From: Chitinivibrionales bacterium
GTDB taxonomy: Bacteria > Fibrobacterota > Chitinivibrionia > Chitinivibrionales > WJKA01
NCBI GenBank assembly: GCA_014728295.1
Contig: WJLW01000015.1
Span: forward strand, 1 to 64,000
Direction: 5' to 3'
DNA: 64,000 nucleotides
Under the pieces are notes generated by a model. The model did no database searches. It was not told where the DNA came from and worked only from the letters and a program-made list of their open reading frames with translations. Shown one piece after another: positions 19,295 through 28,619 of this stretch. Each line of letters begins with the position of its first letter. The first letter of the stretch is position 1. The position numbers were made by a program, and so were the translations under genes.

Positions 19295-19653
19295 GATGCA
19301 CCGTGCGCGACCTTTTTTCCTTCATATTCTCAATCCTCAATTCGAACTATTCCCATAATCACGGTCATTGCTCCGTTCTCATTTTCAAGCGAAAATTGCT
19401 CGAAAATCGCCATTATTGTCATAACAGAGTTTTTATAGGCTTTCTTCAAATCTTCGCTATCGTAACCAAAATCAGGTTCCCGTTCTGTTTTTTTCCAATC
19501 CCATTGTATCAAAAGACCACACGGTTAATTGTATGAGCAGCACAGATTGCGTGCCAATTTCCTGTTAAACCGCTGGCAGTTCGAACGGGCAACAAACCTT
19601 GATATTTAGAACTTTCTATGCCATTGCTTATACAAAATGTTGTATGACGTACT
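19295..19653. other. AT-rich intergenic, no gene seen
   Basis: 359 bases between convergent genes. A 60-codon open frame on the minus strand (19330-19512) has no ribosome site and no family resemblance. Base composition becomes clearly AT-rich here and stays so through the next gene, which may mark one border of a transferred segment. Confidence 0.35.
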
Positions 19654-20649
19654 TTATTTTTCCATATTTAAAATAGTTCTTCCTTTTAATTTTCCATCAA
19701 GCATTAAATCAATTTTTTCAGTTAATTCATTTATAGTTATTTCTGTACAGTTCTCTGCCAATTTGTCTGGTTTCCAATCGTTAGATAATTTATTCCATAC
19801 ACCCAATCTAGATGCCATAGGATAATTTTGAGAGTCTATGCCAATTAATGCAATACCTCTTAGAATGAAAGGAAATACTGTTAAATCAAGTTTTGGTGAG
19901 GCTACATTACCACAACATGTAACAATCCCCATCGGCTTTATTGATTTTATCATATTCACAAGAATAGCCCCGCCTACAGTGTCTATGCCACCTGCAAAAA
20001 CTGGTTTTAAAAGTGGTTTATTAACAATTGATTCAAAATCTTTTCGCACGATTATATTATCCGCTCCAAGTTCTAATAAATAATCACGCTCTATTTCTTT
20101 TCCTGTAATTGCAGAAATTCTATATCCTAACTTGCTTAGAATGGAAATGCTTAATGCACCTACACCACCAGTAGCACCAGAAACAATTATTTCACCATCC
20201 TCTGGCTGTATTAATTCAGTAAGTCTTAGAACAGACATTCCTGCTGTTAATCCTGCTGTTCCAATTGTCATTGCTTCTTTCATACTAAGATTTTCGGGAA
20301 GCTCTACAGCCCAATCTTTAGGCACGCTTATATATTGCCCAAATCCACCATCTGTATTCATTCCCAAATCATAGCTGGTAACAATAACCTTGTCCTGAGC
20401 TTTGAAATTATTTGTATTTGAAGATACAACTGTACCAACGGCATCGATTCCTGGCGTATGCGGATATTTTCGGGTAACACCTTTATTTCCACTTGCAGAA
20501 AGTGCATCTTTATAATTTAATGACGAGTAAGTAACTTTAATCAATAAGTCTCCTTCCGGTAAATCGCTTATTAATTTTGATTTTACCCCTCTAATAAACG
20601 TTCCATCTTTTTCTTCAACTACAAATGCTCTAAATTCTATCTGTTCCAT
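19654..20649 (-). CDS. acuI: YhdH/AcuI-type zinc-free MDR oxidoreductase (acryloyl-CoA reductase family)
   Basis: 331 residues from the ATG at 20649, the usual family length; the frame is open to 20736 but the extra part is not conserved-looking. The family signature is clear: MEQIEFRAFVVEEKDG at the start, VTYSSLNYKDALSASG, TPGIDAVGTV, and the NADPH-binding GATGGVGALSISILSKLGY near residue 156. AcuI reduces acryloyl-CoA to propionyl-CoA with NADPH. The gene is far richer in A and T than its neighbours, with A/T-ending codons, and has the weak A-rich leader (AAAAGAAATT) common in Bacteroidota, so horizontal gain is likely. It lies next to a deleted hydrolase relic. Confidence 0.88.
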   Translation of the reverse strand: MEQIEFRAFVVEEKDGTFIRGVKSKLISDLPEGDLLIKVTYSSLNYKDALSASGNKGVTRKYPHTPGIDAVGTVVSSNTNNFKAQDKVIVTSYDLGMNTDGGFGQYISVPKDWAVELPENLSMKEAMTIGTAGLTAGMSVLRLTELIQPEDGEIIVSGATGGVGALSISILSKLGYRISAITGKEIERDYLLELGADNIIVRKDFESIVNKPLLKPVFAGGIDTVGGAILVNMIKSIKPMGIVTCCGNVASPKLDLTVFPFILRGIALIGIDSQNYPMASRLGVWNKLSNDWKPDKLAENCTEITINELTEKIDLMLDGKLKGRTILNMEK

Positions 20650-20737
20650 AATTTCTTTTGTCTTTGAATTTCTTTGGCTATCAAGCTTATTGCACAATTC
20701 ATAAGAAACATAATACACAACTCGGTTTGCTTGCAAA

Positions 20738-21161
20738 CTACCGGTTTTTTGCCCAATCTACATCGGCATCCACTTCATCTTGAAACATACTCCAATGGAA
20801 ATCGCCCTTGACATGCCCCAGGCTGCTGGGTGCGATATGGGTGCTGGTCACGGTGACAAGGTCACGCCAGAAAAGATTCCCACATTTTCAAATCTTTGCA
20901 AGTCTCTGTGTTGAGCGTAAGGGCGGGAAATTTCCGGTACGAGAACCAGTTGAGGTCAAACTTAATGGCACGAAAGGGGAATCGAGGATTGACGATTCCC
21001 AGCCTCGACGTCGCGGCAAGTGATCCTTTCATATGTATTCTCTCAGCCAGATCCATGACGCCATACATGGCGCCGGCATTATCTATAGCAAAGATGGCCA
21101 AAGCTGGAATGCCTGGAACGTTGACGCTTTTGATCTGAAACCCGCCTTGCTTTGCAAACAT
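20738..21161 (-). pseudogene. Internally deleted glycoside-hydrolase relic
   Basis: Two pieces of one enzyme lie head to tail on the minus strand in different frames. The first (21161-20862) reads GAMYGVMDLAERI, NPRFPFRAIKFDLNW and ends KMWESFLA; the second (about 20867-20738) reads RDLVTVTSTHIAPSSLGHVKG and ends DVDWAKNR. From memory these match the early part and the extreme C-terminus of large secreted glucuronidase/hyaluronidase-like hydrolases. The middle several hundred residues are gone and the join in CTGGCGTGACC shifts the frame. The true N-terminus is also missing: the first ATG overlaps the preceding gene's stop. A dead remnant, assigned by resemblance only. Confidence 0.6.
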
Positions 21162-23383
21162 TATTCAAAGGCCACATCATCTGCCCCATTGTCCTGAAAC
21201 GTATTCTGAGCGGCGACCTGTGCGGGCCCATCGGTAACCGAATGGTCCAGGCCGTTTATCTGCGCTCCTTCATTGATGGTAATACCGAACTTACCGCTGT
21301 GTGATATGGTCGAATTGGTCAGTGATAATTGAGCTGATTCATCTAAACCGATATTTGTCTGCCCATCCTGATTATACGCACCATACAACCAGAAAGGCGA
21401 ATCGCCATCACCACCATAGCTGACCCGAACAAATTCCATGCTGTTTGCAGCATCGTTGGAAGCAATGCGGATACCGGCCCACCGTGTGCCGCCGGCTTCG
21501 TTCGCACTCGTAAACACAATAGAATCCATTGCCGTGCCCACTGCGTTTATGGAACCGGTAAGAGAAACATCGAGTTGAATATCATCCCGAAAATGCAACT
21601 GCGCGCCGGCAGCTATTGTCAACGGAGCACTTGCGGTCACTTTGCCGGAAAACAACCAGGGCACATCGTTATAAAGCGAAACCCATCGTACAGCACTACT
21701 CTGACTGACCGATGACCGGTATATCCGCACAGCATCGGTACCATTATTCTCAAAGTGAGTCATACTGTCAATTGCAGCCATAGTACCGGCGTTAATCACA
21801 AGCGGTTCCGTGCCATTACTTTCAAAAACATTATACGCAAAAGACGTAAGCGATGCCTGGTCATCGGCAACCAATCCTATCGCATCGCTCATTCCGACGT
21901 AACTGTTTGTCACAGCCAGACGGGCATCGTCTTCCAAAGAGATATTCGCCGCCACATTTGTGTTATACCCATTGTATAGCCAGAATGCATTGTCACCACC
22001 GCCATATTCGACACGGGTGTATTCAAGCAGGTTCCGGCTGTCACTTGATGCAAAATATAATCCGCCCCACGTAATATCTCCCTCCCTGCCGGCACTGGTA
22101 AAAGTTATCGGCTGGTTCGGCCCGCCATCGGCGATGAACACTCCGTTTATACCAACCGAAATGAATTTGTCTTCGGCAGTTTCAAACACCGCATCGCCGG
22201 ATACCGTTACCATTCCGTTAATCGTGACATTGCCGGAGAAATAATACGTCCCATTCGAACCCAATCGTGACCACACATGGGTTTCACCCGCCGGCACGGA
22301 GGAATTGTACACCCGTACCACCTTGCGAATATGGTCCGAGAGATCTATTGAACTGTCGATATATCCAGTATCATTTTCAATATCTTCACCAAAGAACATT
22401 GGTGGTTCCGTTGAATCATCATACACGGTATTGGTACTGATTTTGGTCAGTTCTTTTGCCGGTATAAATATATCAGCATACGTGTTCCCATACAATCTAT
22501 TTACCTGAAATGAGTCGAGTGATGCAGTTTCGTTGAGCAGGATACCAAACGCCGCACCGTGAGAAATACGTGAATGCCACACACTGAGACGAGCATCATC
22601 GTCAAGTGCAACATTCGCAGCGACATTGCTATTATACCCCTCATACAGCCAAAACATGTCGGCCCCACCGGCATGAGTCACTTTCGTGTAGGAAAGTACA
22701 TTGCGCGTGTCACTCGATGAATACAGCAACCCTCCCCAGACTTCGCCGCCTGCTATATCGCGCGATGTAAATATGACTGAATCACCGGCGGTACCCTGCG
22801 AAATAAGTACACCGTTCCGGTCAATATGAATTGTTCGGTTTTTACTTATCTCTATACGTACTCCAGCCTCAACGGTCAACATAGCACTGATTGAAATATC
22901 TGATGTAACATAATAATCAGCCTGAGCAGTATCCTCAAACAAATCCACCAAAGTCCTGTCCGCAGTAATAGAGCCCAGGATTTCAACCCCCACAGAAATT
23001 GTTACCATCGCAGTATCCTGCAACATGCCATCGCTGACAATCAGCCGCACCCGGTACATTCCCAGCGAGTCAAAAGACAGCAGAAAGAGGCTGTCGGCAC
23101 TGTCGCTTATTGCCGGTGCCGATGGAGAAGCGGGTCGCTCAACGACTGACCACTGATAGCGCAACGAATCATCATTGTTATCCGAAGAATAAGCGCCATC
23201 AAGCTGCACCGTGTCGCCGATACTTGCCGTTGTATCACCCACGATAATAGCAGAAGGAGCATCATTTGCCTGGCTATTGTTCGGTGCATTTACCGGATTA
23301 GTGTCGGTCCCCAGATCACACCCCCACAAAACAAAGAAAGCACTAAAGCTGAAAGGTTTTATCAATTGCGTCATTAACTTCAT
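21161..23383 (-). CDS. Lipoprotein with PKD-like domain and triplicated beta-helix unit
   Basis: 740 residues from an ATG with GGAGGGA upstream. Lipoprotein signal ends at WGC. Residues about 45-130 are a PKD/Ig-like domain (GDTVQLDGAYSSDNNDDSLRYQWS). Then come three copies of a right-handed parallel beta-helix unit of 85-90 residues starting near 201, 424 and 618. Each reads FTS...W(G/A)G...SSxDxRN...YxxV...GG...FWLY-x-GYN, then (L/I)xLD-E-DARL...S and ends GI-x-(L/I)N. The composition is acidic and Asn/Asp-rich, as in surface polysaccharide-binding or pectate-lyase-like proteins, but no catalytic residues were identified. Probably a surface lipoprotein. It ends right at the hydrolase relic. 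Confidence 0.75.
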   Translation of the reverse strand: MKLMTQLIKPFSFSAFFVLWGCDLGTDTNPVNAPNNSQANDAPSAIIVGDTTASIGDTVQLDGAYSSDNNDDSLRYQWSVVERPASPSAPAISDSADSLFLLSFDSLGMYRVRLIVSDGMLQDTAMVTISVGVEILGSITADRTLVDLFEDTAQADYYVTSDISISAMLTVEAGVRIEISKNRTIHIDRNGVLISQGTAGDSVIFTSRDIAGGEVWGGLLYSSSDTRNVLSYTKVTHAGGADMFWLYEGYNSNVAANVALDDDARLSVWHSRISHGAAFGILLNETASLDSFQVNRLYGNTYADIFIPAKELTKISTNTVYDDSTEPPMFFGEDIENDTGYIDSSIDLSDHIRKVVRVYNSSVPAGETHVWSRLGSNGTYYFSGNVTINGMVTVSGDAVFETAEDKFISVGINGVFIADGGPNQPITFTSAGREGDITWGGLYFASSDSRNLLEYTRVEYGGGDNAFWLYNGYNTNVAANISLEDDARLAVTNSYVGMSDAIGLVADDQASLTSFAYNVFESNGTEPLVINAGTMAAIDSMTHFENNGTDAVRIYRSSVSQSSAVRWVSLYNDVPWLFSGKVTASAPLTIAAGAQLHFRDDIQLDVSLTGSINAVGTAMDSIVFTSANEAGGTRWAGIRIASNDAANSMEFVRVSYGGDGDSPFWLYGAYNQDGQTNIGLDESAQLSLTNSTISHSGKFGITINEGAQINGLDHSVTDGPAQVAAQNTFQDNGADDVAFE

Positions 23384-23767
23384 GGTCCCTCCATGTCGTT
23401 TAGATTAAACGGCTTCAGGTTCACCTGTTGAAAAGACGCAAATTTCATTCCGAACATGTTTTTGATGAGGACCAAGTGATAGGCAATGCATTATACGCCT
23501 ACAGGCATCTACGTGCGATCGCCTGGTATACTTGGACAATTCTGTCATGTTTTGGAGTGTGTGGGCTCGCGAAATGTTATGTTGGCCGTCCAGAGACTTT
23601 TTTCCCAACAAATCTCATGTTGCCCATGCTTTCTGTTTCGACTTTTTCAATCTTTGTGCCTGATCAGGTCAATTTGACCAGCGCATCCTGTTTTATTTGA
23701 CCGATTTTATTTAACACCTCTCTGCTCGGAACCCATAAAATAGTATTCGTAACTATCCGGTCACTTT
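23384..23767. other. Intergenic, no gene seen
   Basis: 384 bases. Short open frames exist on both strands but none has a ribosome site or family resemblance. It probably contains the promoter of the leftward lipoprotein gene. Confidence 0.3.
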
Positions 23768-24193
23768 TTACCGGATTTCATAGCTTTTTTGCACATCGAT
23801 TCGTCTCCTTTGCAAGTTAAAGATTCTGCGGGTGTGTGCCAGGCTGTCGCAGATCAGTTGCACTACGGACTGGAGGACGTGGTCCTCAAGCATCGCTCGA
23901 CCGTCCAGCAGCGAGCCGGCCCATATCAAATGGAGACGGCGCAATTTTTCCAGAAAAAACCGGATATGGGGGATAACATCCGGGCACCCCTGGATTTCAT
24001 CGAGAAACAGCAATGTGTCATCCGCATGCAGACTGGCTCCGGAATCGCGCTCGATTGCTTTTACCGTGTCGGCGAACGACTGAGAAATCAGCTTTTTCGT
24101 ATCGAAATCTTCAAGATTCAATGATATATAACGGGTATACTTCTTGCCGAATTCATCGATAAGAGTAGTTTTCCCAACCTGTCGCGCTCCTCA
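23768..24193 (-). pseudogene. AAA-ATPase (DUF4143-type) relic
   Basis: On the minus strand an intact Walker A (GARQVGKTTL, 24163-24190) is preceded immediately by an in-frame TGA. It is followed by KKYTRYISLNLEDF, then the Walker B-like TLLFLDEIQ and HLIWAGSLL, all characteristic of the AAA_14/DUF4143 ATPases often carried by mobile or toxin-like loci. After AGSLL the sequence stops matching and ends after about 50 unrelated residues; the C-terminal DUF4143 domain is absent. A decayed fragment of about a third of the original gene. Confidence 0.6.
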
Positions 24194-24596
24194 TTGAGAA
24201 AATCCTTCGGCATTGCAATCTCAGCAAGGATGCACCGCCTCGACCACCGCCGCTCGAAAGGCTCGGGACCCCGGTATTGGTTACCGAATCCCAACTCGAT
24301 TAGGATTTTTTGTCACTCCGTTCTGCTACGTAAGGAGTACGAACCTTTCAGGTTCAAACTATTGTAGATTTTGCGCGGTCTGACGGAACTGCATCTGATA
24401 ATCTCCTCGCAGTGAAGCCCCGGATACCGGCAATTGCCTTTTCGCGCAAAACGAGTGCTTCCGGGCTCCGAAACAACCGCAGAAAGATTAGACTTGAATC
24501 CCAAATCGCTGAAATCACCGGAAAGCCGAAAAATTTTTGCTCCAGCATAGTCAAGCAGTGTATCTTAATTGTTGTAAGTCAAAAAATCTAATTCTA
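24194..24596. other. Intergenic, no gene seen
   Basis: 403 bases between the ATPase relic and the glycosyltransferase stop. Only short unsupported open frames. Confidence 0.3.
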
Positions 24597-26375
24597 TCAG
24601 TTAGACTGCTGTGAAAGCTGTTGTCTGAGCATAAATAATTTGGGCAATTCTCCAAATGTGGCAGGGTTCTTTCTGCATTGCGCTAAAAATTTTCCGATAT
24701 TACTTTCGGGAGAATCAGAATACAAATTTCTCACCGTTTGTGAAAATGTGGCCGGCTCTTCCCAGTATGGTACCAGTAATTGAATACGATCGCATAATAT
24801 CTGAACCGTTGCATGGTCTCCAATATCCGCAAATAACCGGGCCAGCCGAAAAAGAGTCAAGGTGTCTTCAGGATAAAATGTGAGTACTGAGGTAAGTGTT
24901 GTTACAGCGCTTTGTAAATCTTTGGCCTCGTTGAAAATATCAGCCATCAGAATAAGTGCATCACGGTAAGAGGGCACTTTTTTTGAGGCTTCATAGGCCA
25001 ATCTCAGCGCGCGGGATTTGTTTCCTCTGTTATAAAATGCTCGAGCAGTCCCCATTTGACGAAATGGTTGCAGATGATCTGTCGATGAAACCGGCTCAGA
25101 CAGAGGCATCATTGGAAGAACCTGCACTGGACATATTCTTAGACATCCCAAAATACGCGCACCATCTCTGAATTGCATTACCGCATCCCTGATCCTTTCG
25201 CGATATGAAACATCGTTCTGACGCTGTCCGGGATGGGTTCGGAATGAAGACATTGTTTCTGCGAGGTAACACAAATCTCCCTGTGACAGCAGGGTAATCC
25301 ACAGTGCCATATCACAATTTCTAATTGGATCGCGGCCGGCAAACCCAACCAAAAGCGGGTTAAATTTCAGGACATCCCGACGCCTGAAAAGAGTCGATGT
25401 TGGCTCTCCCACAAAATTAAATAATCCCGGTGCGATTTTTGTGATAACCGACCCCCCATCAATAATGACGTCGCCTGCAGAAGGTGGCAGGGTTGCTGGA
25501 ATATCAGGAAGCACATCTCCTTTTTCATCAATTCGGGAACGCCGGGAAGTAACCAGCGTACATTCTGGATATCGTTCTAACACAGTGACCATTTTCTCTA
25601 CACACTCAGGACCAATCAGATCATCATCGTTGACAAATTTGCAATACTCTCCTTGCGATAATTCAATACACTGCGCATAATTTCTTTTTCCCCAAATTCG
25701 TTCTCTATTCTTATAATAAGAAATCGAAATTGGAGAATTTGAATACTCATCAACAATGTTACGAATTGAATCATCGGGACTGTCATCACAAATTATGCAC
25801 TCGCAATTTTTATATGATTGCGAACATACACTTTCCAGTGCCTCACGAAAAAAATCAGCCTTGTAAGCAGGAATCAAGATACTAACTAATGGATGTGACT
25901 CGGGAATGGGTTCCGAATAGTTCGTATCCTGATTGGAAGAAAATGCGTTCCTGTACCCGGATTCCGAACATTTTCGCCGATCTGTTCTTATTGCCTGTAA
26001 TTGCTCGCCTGCTGGTTGCGATGGAACTTCAAATCCTACCGCGCGAAGCATTGTATGCAGAGAATCAATTCCCCAGACACCTGTTTGCGGCGGATCTGTC
26101 CAGGCGACGGGATCTCCTCCGGAAAAATCACTTTTCAATTCAATTTTATTAAGGGTTAGAGTTTTTCCAGGACAAAGAATACGGCGGCATTCCCGCAATA
26201 GTGCGGAAAAATTTTGGCTATTAAAACTGTCTGTATTAAATGCTACCTGAATTGAACTGAGACTTGTATTTTTAATTGGTAAAAAAAGCAAAATGTCAGC
26301 TAAAATGAATCGATTCGGTTTATATTCAATGAGTACCGAGTGGGGTGAATGCCAGTGAAGTTTGCCGTGATACAT
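24597..26375 (-). CDS. Glycosyltransferase family 2 with N-terminal methyltransferase-like segment and C-terminal TPRs
   Basis: 592 residues; the ATG at 26375 has GAGGAGA upstream. Residues 1-125 look like the second half of a class I methyltransferase (DILLFLPIKNTSLSSIQVAF...LLRECRRILCPGKTLTL), without a visible SAM-binding loop, so probably inactive or a partner domain. Residues about 163-400 are a GT-A glycosyltransferase: VSILIPAYKADFFREALESV, CIICDDSPDD and the acidic metal site KFVNDDDL. Residues about 445-560 look like tetratricopeptide repeats. It overlaps the aminotransferase gene by 50 bases and is the last of a four-gene operon that appears to build a modified surface glycan. Confidence 0.8.
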   Translation of the reverse strand: MYHGKLHWHSPHSVLIEYKPNRFILADILLFLPIKNTSLSSIQVAFNTDSFNSQNFSALLRECRRILCPGKTLTLNKIELKSDFSGGDPVAWTDPPQTGVWGIDSLHTMLRAVGFEVPSQPAGEQLQAIRTDRRKCSESGYRNAFSSNQDTNYSEPIPESHPLVSILIPAYKADFFREALESVCSQSYKNCECIICDDSPDDSIRNIVDEYSNSPISISYYKNRERIWGKRNYAQCIELSQGEYCKFVNDDDLIGPECVEKMVTVLERYPECTLVTSRRSRIDEKGDVLPDIPATLPPSAGDVIIDGGSVITKIAPGLFNFVGEPTSTLFRRRDVLKFNPLLVGFAGRDPIRNCDMALWITLLSQGDLCYLAETMSSFRTHPGQRQNDVSYRERIRDAVMQFRDGARILGCLRICPVQVLPMMPLSEPVSSTDHLQPFRQMGTARAFYNRGNKSRALRLAYEASKKVPSYRDALILMADIFNEAKDLQSAVTTLTSVLTFYPEDTLTLFRLARLFADIGDHATVQILCDRIQLLVPYWEEPATFSQTVRNLYSDSPESNIGKFLAQCRKNPATFGELPKLFMLRQQLSQQSN

Positions 26376-27609
26376 TGTTCTCCTCAGTCATATCATCAGA
26401 AATTGATTGTGGTTCGTTTTTAAGTAATTGGCTTTTCAACGATTCAGATTGAATATATGCTGTCTCAACCAGCTCTCCAATTTTCTGAATGATTCCCTGA
26501 TCAATTGCAGTTCCGGTTGGGAAAGTTAAAACTTCATCAAGTGCATTTTCAGTAATTGGAAGCGAACCGGGAGAAACCCGATAGAGTGATCGATAGGGTT
26601 CCATTTTATGACAACCAGGATAAAAGTAACGTCGGACGCGAATGTTTTCTGCCTGCAACAGCCGCATTAATTGGTTCCGGCTAAGACCAAATTCACTCTC
26701 TTTTACACGTACCGTAATATACTGGTAATTTGTTTTTTTATCCACTGAATGTTCAATAAGTGAAATTCCCGGAATTCTGGAAAACTCGAGTTGGTACGAA
26801 TGATAATTTCTTCTGTTACACGCCTCAAAGGTATCGATTGATTCCAGCGATGTCAGTCCCATCGATGCACAAACTTCATTCATTTTTCCGTTGACTCCAA
26901 TGTATATAACCGAATCCTCACCGGCAAATCCGAAGTTTTGCATCAGTCGAATTTTTCGTGCAAGTACATCATTGTTAGTAGCAACAGCCCCGCCTTCGAA
27001 TGTATTAAAAAATTTTGTTGCATGAAAACTAAAAACTTCGGCATCACCAAACGAACCTATCATTTTTCCACCGGTACCCTCTACATCAAATGCATGTGCA
27101 GCATCGAATAATAATTTTAACCTGTGGCGGGCTGCGATAGATTCAAGAGCATCGGTATCACATGAACGACCCCACAAATGAACGCCGATTATGCCTGTTG
27201 TACGTGGAGTAATGAGTTTTTCTACAGAGAGAGGATTAATCGTTAGCGTGCCTGGATTTACATCGGCAAAAACAGGTTTAATCTGCTGCCACTGGAGCGC
27301 GTGAGCAGTCGCAATGAATGTCATGGAGGGGACAATTACTTCTCCGGTTAACCCAGTTGAACGAATAGCAATTTCAAGTGCAGTTGTTCCATTCGACATT
27401 AAAATAACGTGACGGACTCCAAGTCGGTCCCGCAGCTTTTCCTCGAGTTCCTGGACTCGCGGTCCTTTGTTTGTTAATCGGCGCTCGCGAAGTGACAAAC
27501 GAATTCGTTCGATGAGCTTTTCCTCATCTCCAATATTTGGACTCCCAACATGTAACATTTCGTTGAATGCCGGTTTCCCACCAAGAAGTGCCCAGGTTAG
27601 ATTTTTCAT
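26326..27609 (-). CDS. DegT/DnrJ/EryC1/StrS sugar aminotransferase
   Basis: 427 residues. PLP-dependent family that aminates keto-sugars: GKPAF at the start, SNGTTALEIAIRS, VIVPSMTFIATAHALQW, LLFDAAHAFDVE and the Schiff-base lysine in FSFHATKFFNTFEGGA (about Lys199). It is somewhat longer than usual because of a C-terminal tail of about 45 residues that overlaps the next gene and looks unconserved. It starts by ATGA overlap with the sulfotransferase. Its product is likely an aminosugar or N-acylated sugar in the pathway of this operon. Confidence 0.88.
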   Translation of the reverse strand: MKNLTWALLGGKPAFNEMLHVGSPNIGDEEKLIERIRLSLRERRLTNKGPRVQELEEKLRDRLGVRHVILMSNGTTALEIAIRSTGLTGEVIVPSMTFIATAHALQWQQIKPVFADVNPGTLTINPLSVEKLITPRTTGIIGVHLWGRSCDTDALESIAARHRLKLLFDAAHAFDVEGTGGKMIGSFGDAEVFSFHATKFFNTFEGGAVATNNDVLARKIRLMQNFGFAGEDSVIYIGVNGKMNEVCASMGLTSLESIDTFEACNRRNYHSYQLEFSRIPGISLIEHSVDKKTNYQYITVRVKESEFGLSRNQLMRLLQAENIRVRRYFYPGCHKMEPYRSLYRVSPGSLPITENALDEVLTFPTGTAIDQGIIQKIGELVETAYIQSESLKSQLLKNEPQSISDDMTEENNVSRQTSLAFTPLGTH

Positions 27610-28619
27610 AGGTCCAGATCCTCTCCTCCAAACTCTTTCCAGGCTGATCGAATTGCCTCAACATCTGAATCAGTAAGCCTCACTACATTCCCGGAAGTTA
27701 GCCGCTCAGGGCCGGTATAATCTATTGGTAATTCAACTCCAAATGAAGAATAAGCTACTTGAATTTGCTTGTAAACAAGGGAAGGGTTTTCGCAAAAATC
27801 TTCATACGCAATTGTAAGAGAATGCGTATCGGGAATTGAGTTAAGTCCACTTTCAACTTCTTTGTTTTTGAAATAGACCTGGCCAACAACTTGTGCAATT
27901 GGATCAAGTTTAGAGAGCTCTTCGTACTGAGGTGTTTTTATTGAATACCATTTTTTTCGATCGCCAAAAAATTTTTCCCGACATTCCAGCAAAGACTGAA
28001 TGTTATAAAAAGGCTTTCGATGCATATTTAAAAAGAGAGCTCCCGAAGAGAATATTGAATCAACAAAAGGGATGTTTTGCTCAAGCAACATTCCCTTTGT
28101 AGCAACAGGCTTATTAAAAACAGATTCGATTGCCGCAAATCCCGCGGCAAACCCGAATGTATTAACTTTCGGTTCTTGTTCGGGGGTCATTTTTGATGGT
28201 TCAACAATTGGAATGAACCGGCGCCAGTAATACCAGAATTCATTTGGCGCTAATACACCTTTGCTTTTACCAAGGTCAGAATCGAAAGGGATGGTGTGCT
28301 GGAACGCCTGAAATTCACCCTTAAAATCATAGGCCGGGTCAGTAAGCATTTGCTGAATGCGAGCACCAACATACGGAGCCCGGTAAAATCGGGAAAGCAG
28401 GTTTGATGGATACGCAAATGCGCCACTGGCGGCCAAAAACTGCATTGTAACTGTTGATCCAGACCTGGGGCCTCCAACGACGAATAATATCGGATACCGG
28501 GGAACGTTGAATCGGGATTCGACAAAATCCTCTACCGGACCCAACAGCTCGGACAACTCCTTGAGTAAATTCTCAAGGTTTTCGTTCCTCGCATAGTTTT
28601 GAGAACGATTTTCTCTCAT
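27606..28619 (-). CDS. PAPS-dependent sulfotransferase family protein
   Basis: 337 residues. The 5'-phosphosulfate-binding loop is clear in FVVGGPRSGSTVTMQFLAASG, split here as FVVGGPRSGST and VTMQFLAASG (about residues 46-66). A later segment, NMHRKPFYNIQSLLECR, is in the place of the 3'-phosphate-binding motif. Such enzymes transfer sulfate from PAPS to sugars or other acceptors in the cytoplasm. Coupled by ATGA overlaps on both sides, so the acceptor is probably made by its operon partners. Confidence 0.82.
   Translation of the reverse strand: MRENRSQNYARNENLENLLKELSELLGPVEDFVESRFNVPRYPILFVVGGPRSGSTVTMQFLAASGAFAYPSNLLSRFYRAPYVGARIQQMLTDPAYDFKGEFQAFQHTIPFDSDLGKSKGVLAPNEFWYYWRRFIPIVEPSKMTPEQEPKVNTFGFAAGFAAIESVFNKPVATKGMLLEQNIPFVDSIFSSGALFLNMHRKPFYNIQSLLECREKFFGDRKKWYSIKTPQYEELSKLDPIAQVVGQVYFKNKEVESGLNSIPDTHSLTIAYEDFCENPSLVYKQIQVAYSSFGVELPIDYTGPERLTSGNVVRLTDSDVEAIRSAWKEFGGEDLDL

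Noticed and set aside
19330-19512. 60-codon minus-strand open frame
   Set aside because: No ribosome site, no family resemblance, lies in an AT-rich convergent gap.
23428-23700. 90-codon plus-strand open frame with hydrophobic residues
   Set aside because: No ribosome site and no sensible signal or domain; the minus-strand frame there is equally unsupported.
24194-24596. Possible continuation of the AAA-ATPase relic
   Set aside because: Translation in all frames gave no further ATPase motif.
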